From NCEH01 sp043195125 (GTDB lineage Bacteria > Pseudomonadota > Alphaproteobacteria > Rhizobiales > Xanthobacteraceae): 64,000 nucleotides of DNA. The notes beneath the pieces are model-generated. The model was not told the DNA's origin. It saw only the letters and a program-made list of their open reading frames with translations, and made no database searches. The position numbers were made by a program, and so were the translations under genes. Positions 63,763 through 64,000 of this stretch are shown here, one piece after another (positions within the stretch are counted from its first letter, which is position 1; each line of letters starts with the position of its first letter). The stretch lies in NCBI RefSeq assembly GCF_043195125.1, contig NZ_JBAFWR010000008.1. One strand, 5' to 3'.

Positions 63763-64000
63763 GCCCAAGCGTGAATTCCGATCTCGACCTGACCCTCTCG
63801 CGCGTCATCAGGGCGCCTCGATCCGTGGTCTGGAACGCCTGGGCCGATCCCGCGCAATTCGCGCAATGGTGGATTCCCGCCCCCACCCTCTGTCAGGTGG
63901 CGCAGATGGAGTTTCGCCCCGGCGGCGCCTTCGTGACGCGGATGAGCGAAGAGGGCGGCCCATTTGTACCCCATCTCGACGCCTGCTTCCTGGACGTTGT
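63759..64000 (+). CDS. SRPBCC/AHSA1-domain protein, 5' part
   Basis: The window ends 80 codons into this gene. The visible part (LTLSRVIRAPRSVVWNAWAD, FAQWWIPAPTLCQVAQMEFR, PGGAFVTRM) is the start of an AHSA1/START-like fold. Such proteins are commonly encoded directly behind an ArsR regulator. Function is unknown; the gene continues past the window edge. Confidence 0.85.
   Translation, partial: MSPSVNSDLDLTLSRVIRAPRSVVWNAWADPAQFAQWWIPAPTLCQVAQMEFRPGGAFVTRMSEEGGPFVPHLDACFLDV

Overview
The window is 64 kb of GC-rich chromosomal DNA from an alphaproteobacterium, most likely Hyphomicrobiales and close to Xanthobacteraceae (Xanthobacter, Azorhizobium or Ancylobacter type). The evidence is gene content and order: a three-subunit proton-translocating transhydrogenase preceded by a 50-residue aa3-type oxidase subunit IV, DUF1192 beside a quinone oxidoreductase and a cysteine-free L31, DUF2125 beside chorismate mutase-hisC-tyrC, and the YqgE, RadC and MetAP genes. 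The genus cannot be fixed from the sequence alone. No rRNA, insertion sequence, integrase or CRISPR array was seen. There is one tRNA gene (Met, CAT).

Region by region. 1-6.9 kb: FAH-family hydrolase, thioesterase, sfsA, map, radC, a secreted Pro/Ala-rich protein, an ABC1 kinase and a small membrane protein. 6.9-8.3 kb: a copper module (DUF2946 plus a YcnI-PCuAC fusion). 8.4-14.6 kb: a LysR/tautomerase divergon, uup, two DUF465 genes, a peroxiredoxin, a DsbD-domain protein and YqgE. 14.6-24.4 kb: a large EAL phosphodiesterase, a quinone oxidoreductase, DUF1192, rpmE, an ABC exporter, two acetyltransferases, a VOC protein and a radical SAM protein. 24.5-27.8 kb: the transhydrogenase operon. 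27.9-35 kb: a cyanate module with an ABC transporter, cyanase and a dedicated sigma-54 activator. 35-39.8 kb: ChaC, DUF2125 and aromatic amino acid genes. 39.8-46.4 kb: a divergent exopolysaccharide cluster. 46.4-57.8 kb: mixed housekeeping and regulatory genes (TenA, a diguanylate cyclase, TetR, MocR, LacI, a TrmH-type methyltransferase, mnmA, a methyltransferase, tRNA-Met). 57.9-63.4 kb: a valine-degradation operon, mmsA-acyl-CoA dehydrogenase-[foreign gene]-mmsB, with a divergent LysR gene. The window ends with an ArsR/SRPBCC pair.

Two places deserve most attention. (1) A 248-codon, strongly AT-rich gene of unknown function (58813-59559) sits exactly between two genes of the valine operon, 2 nt from the upstream stop and overlapping the downstream start by 4 nt. 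(2) The cyanate transporter operon has a textbook sigma-54 -24/-12 promoter (32961-32976). Three copies of a TTACGA-N4-TCGTAA-like site lie between it and the divergent PAS/AAA+/Fis activator gene, and the third copy touches the activator's start codon. Other regulatory finds are clean operators next to TetR, MocR, ArsR and LysR genes, and a roughly 38-bp leader shared by two adjacent genes downstream of cynS.
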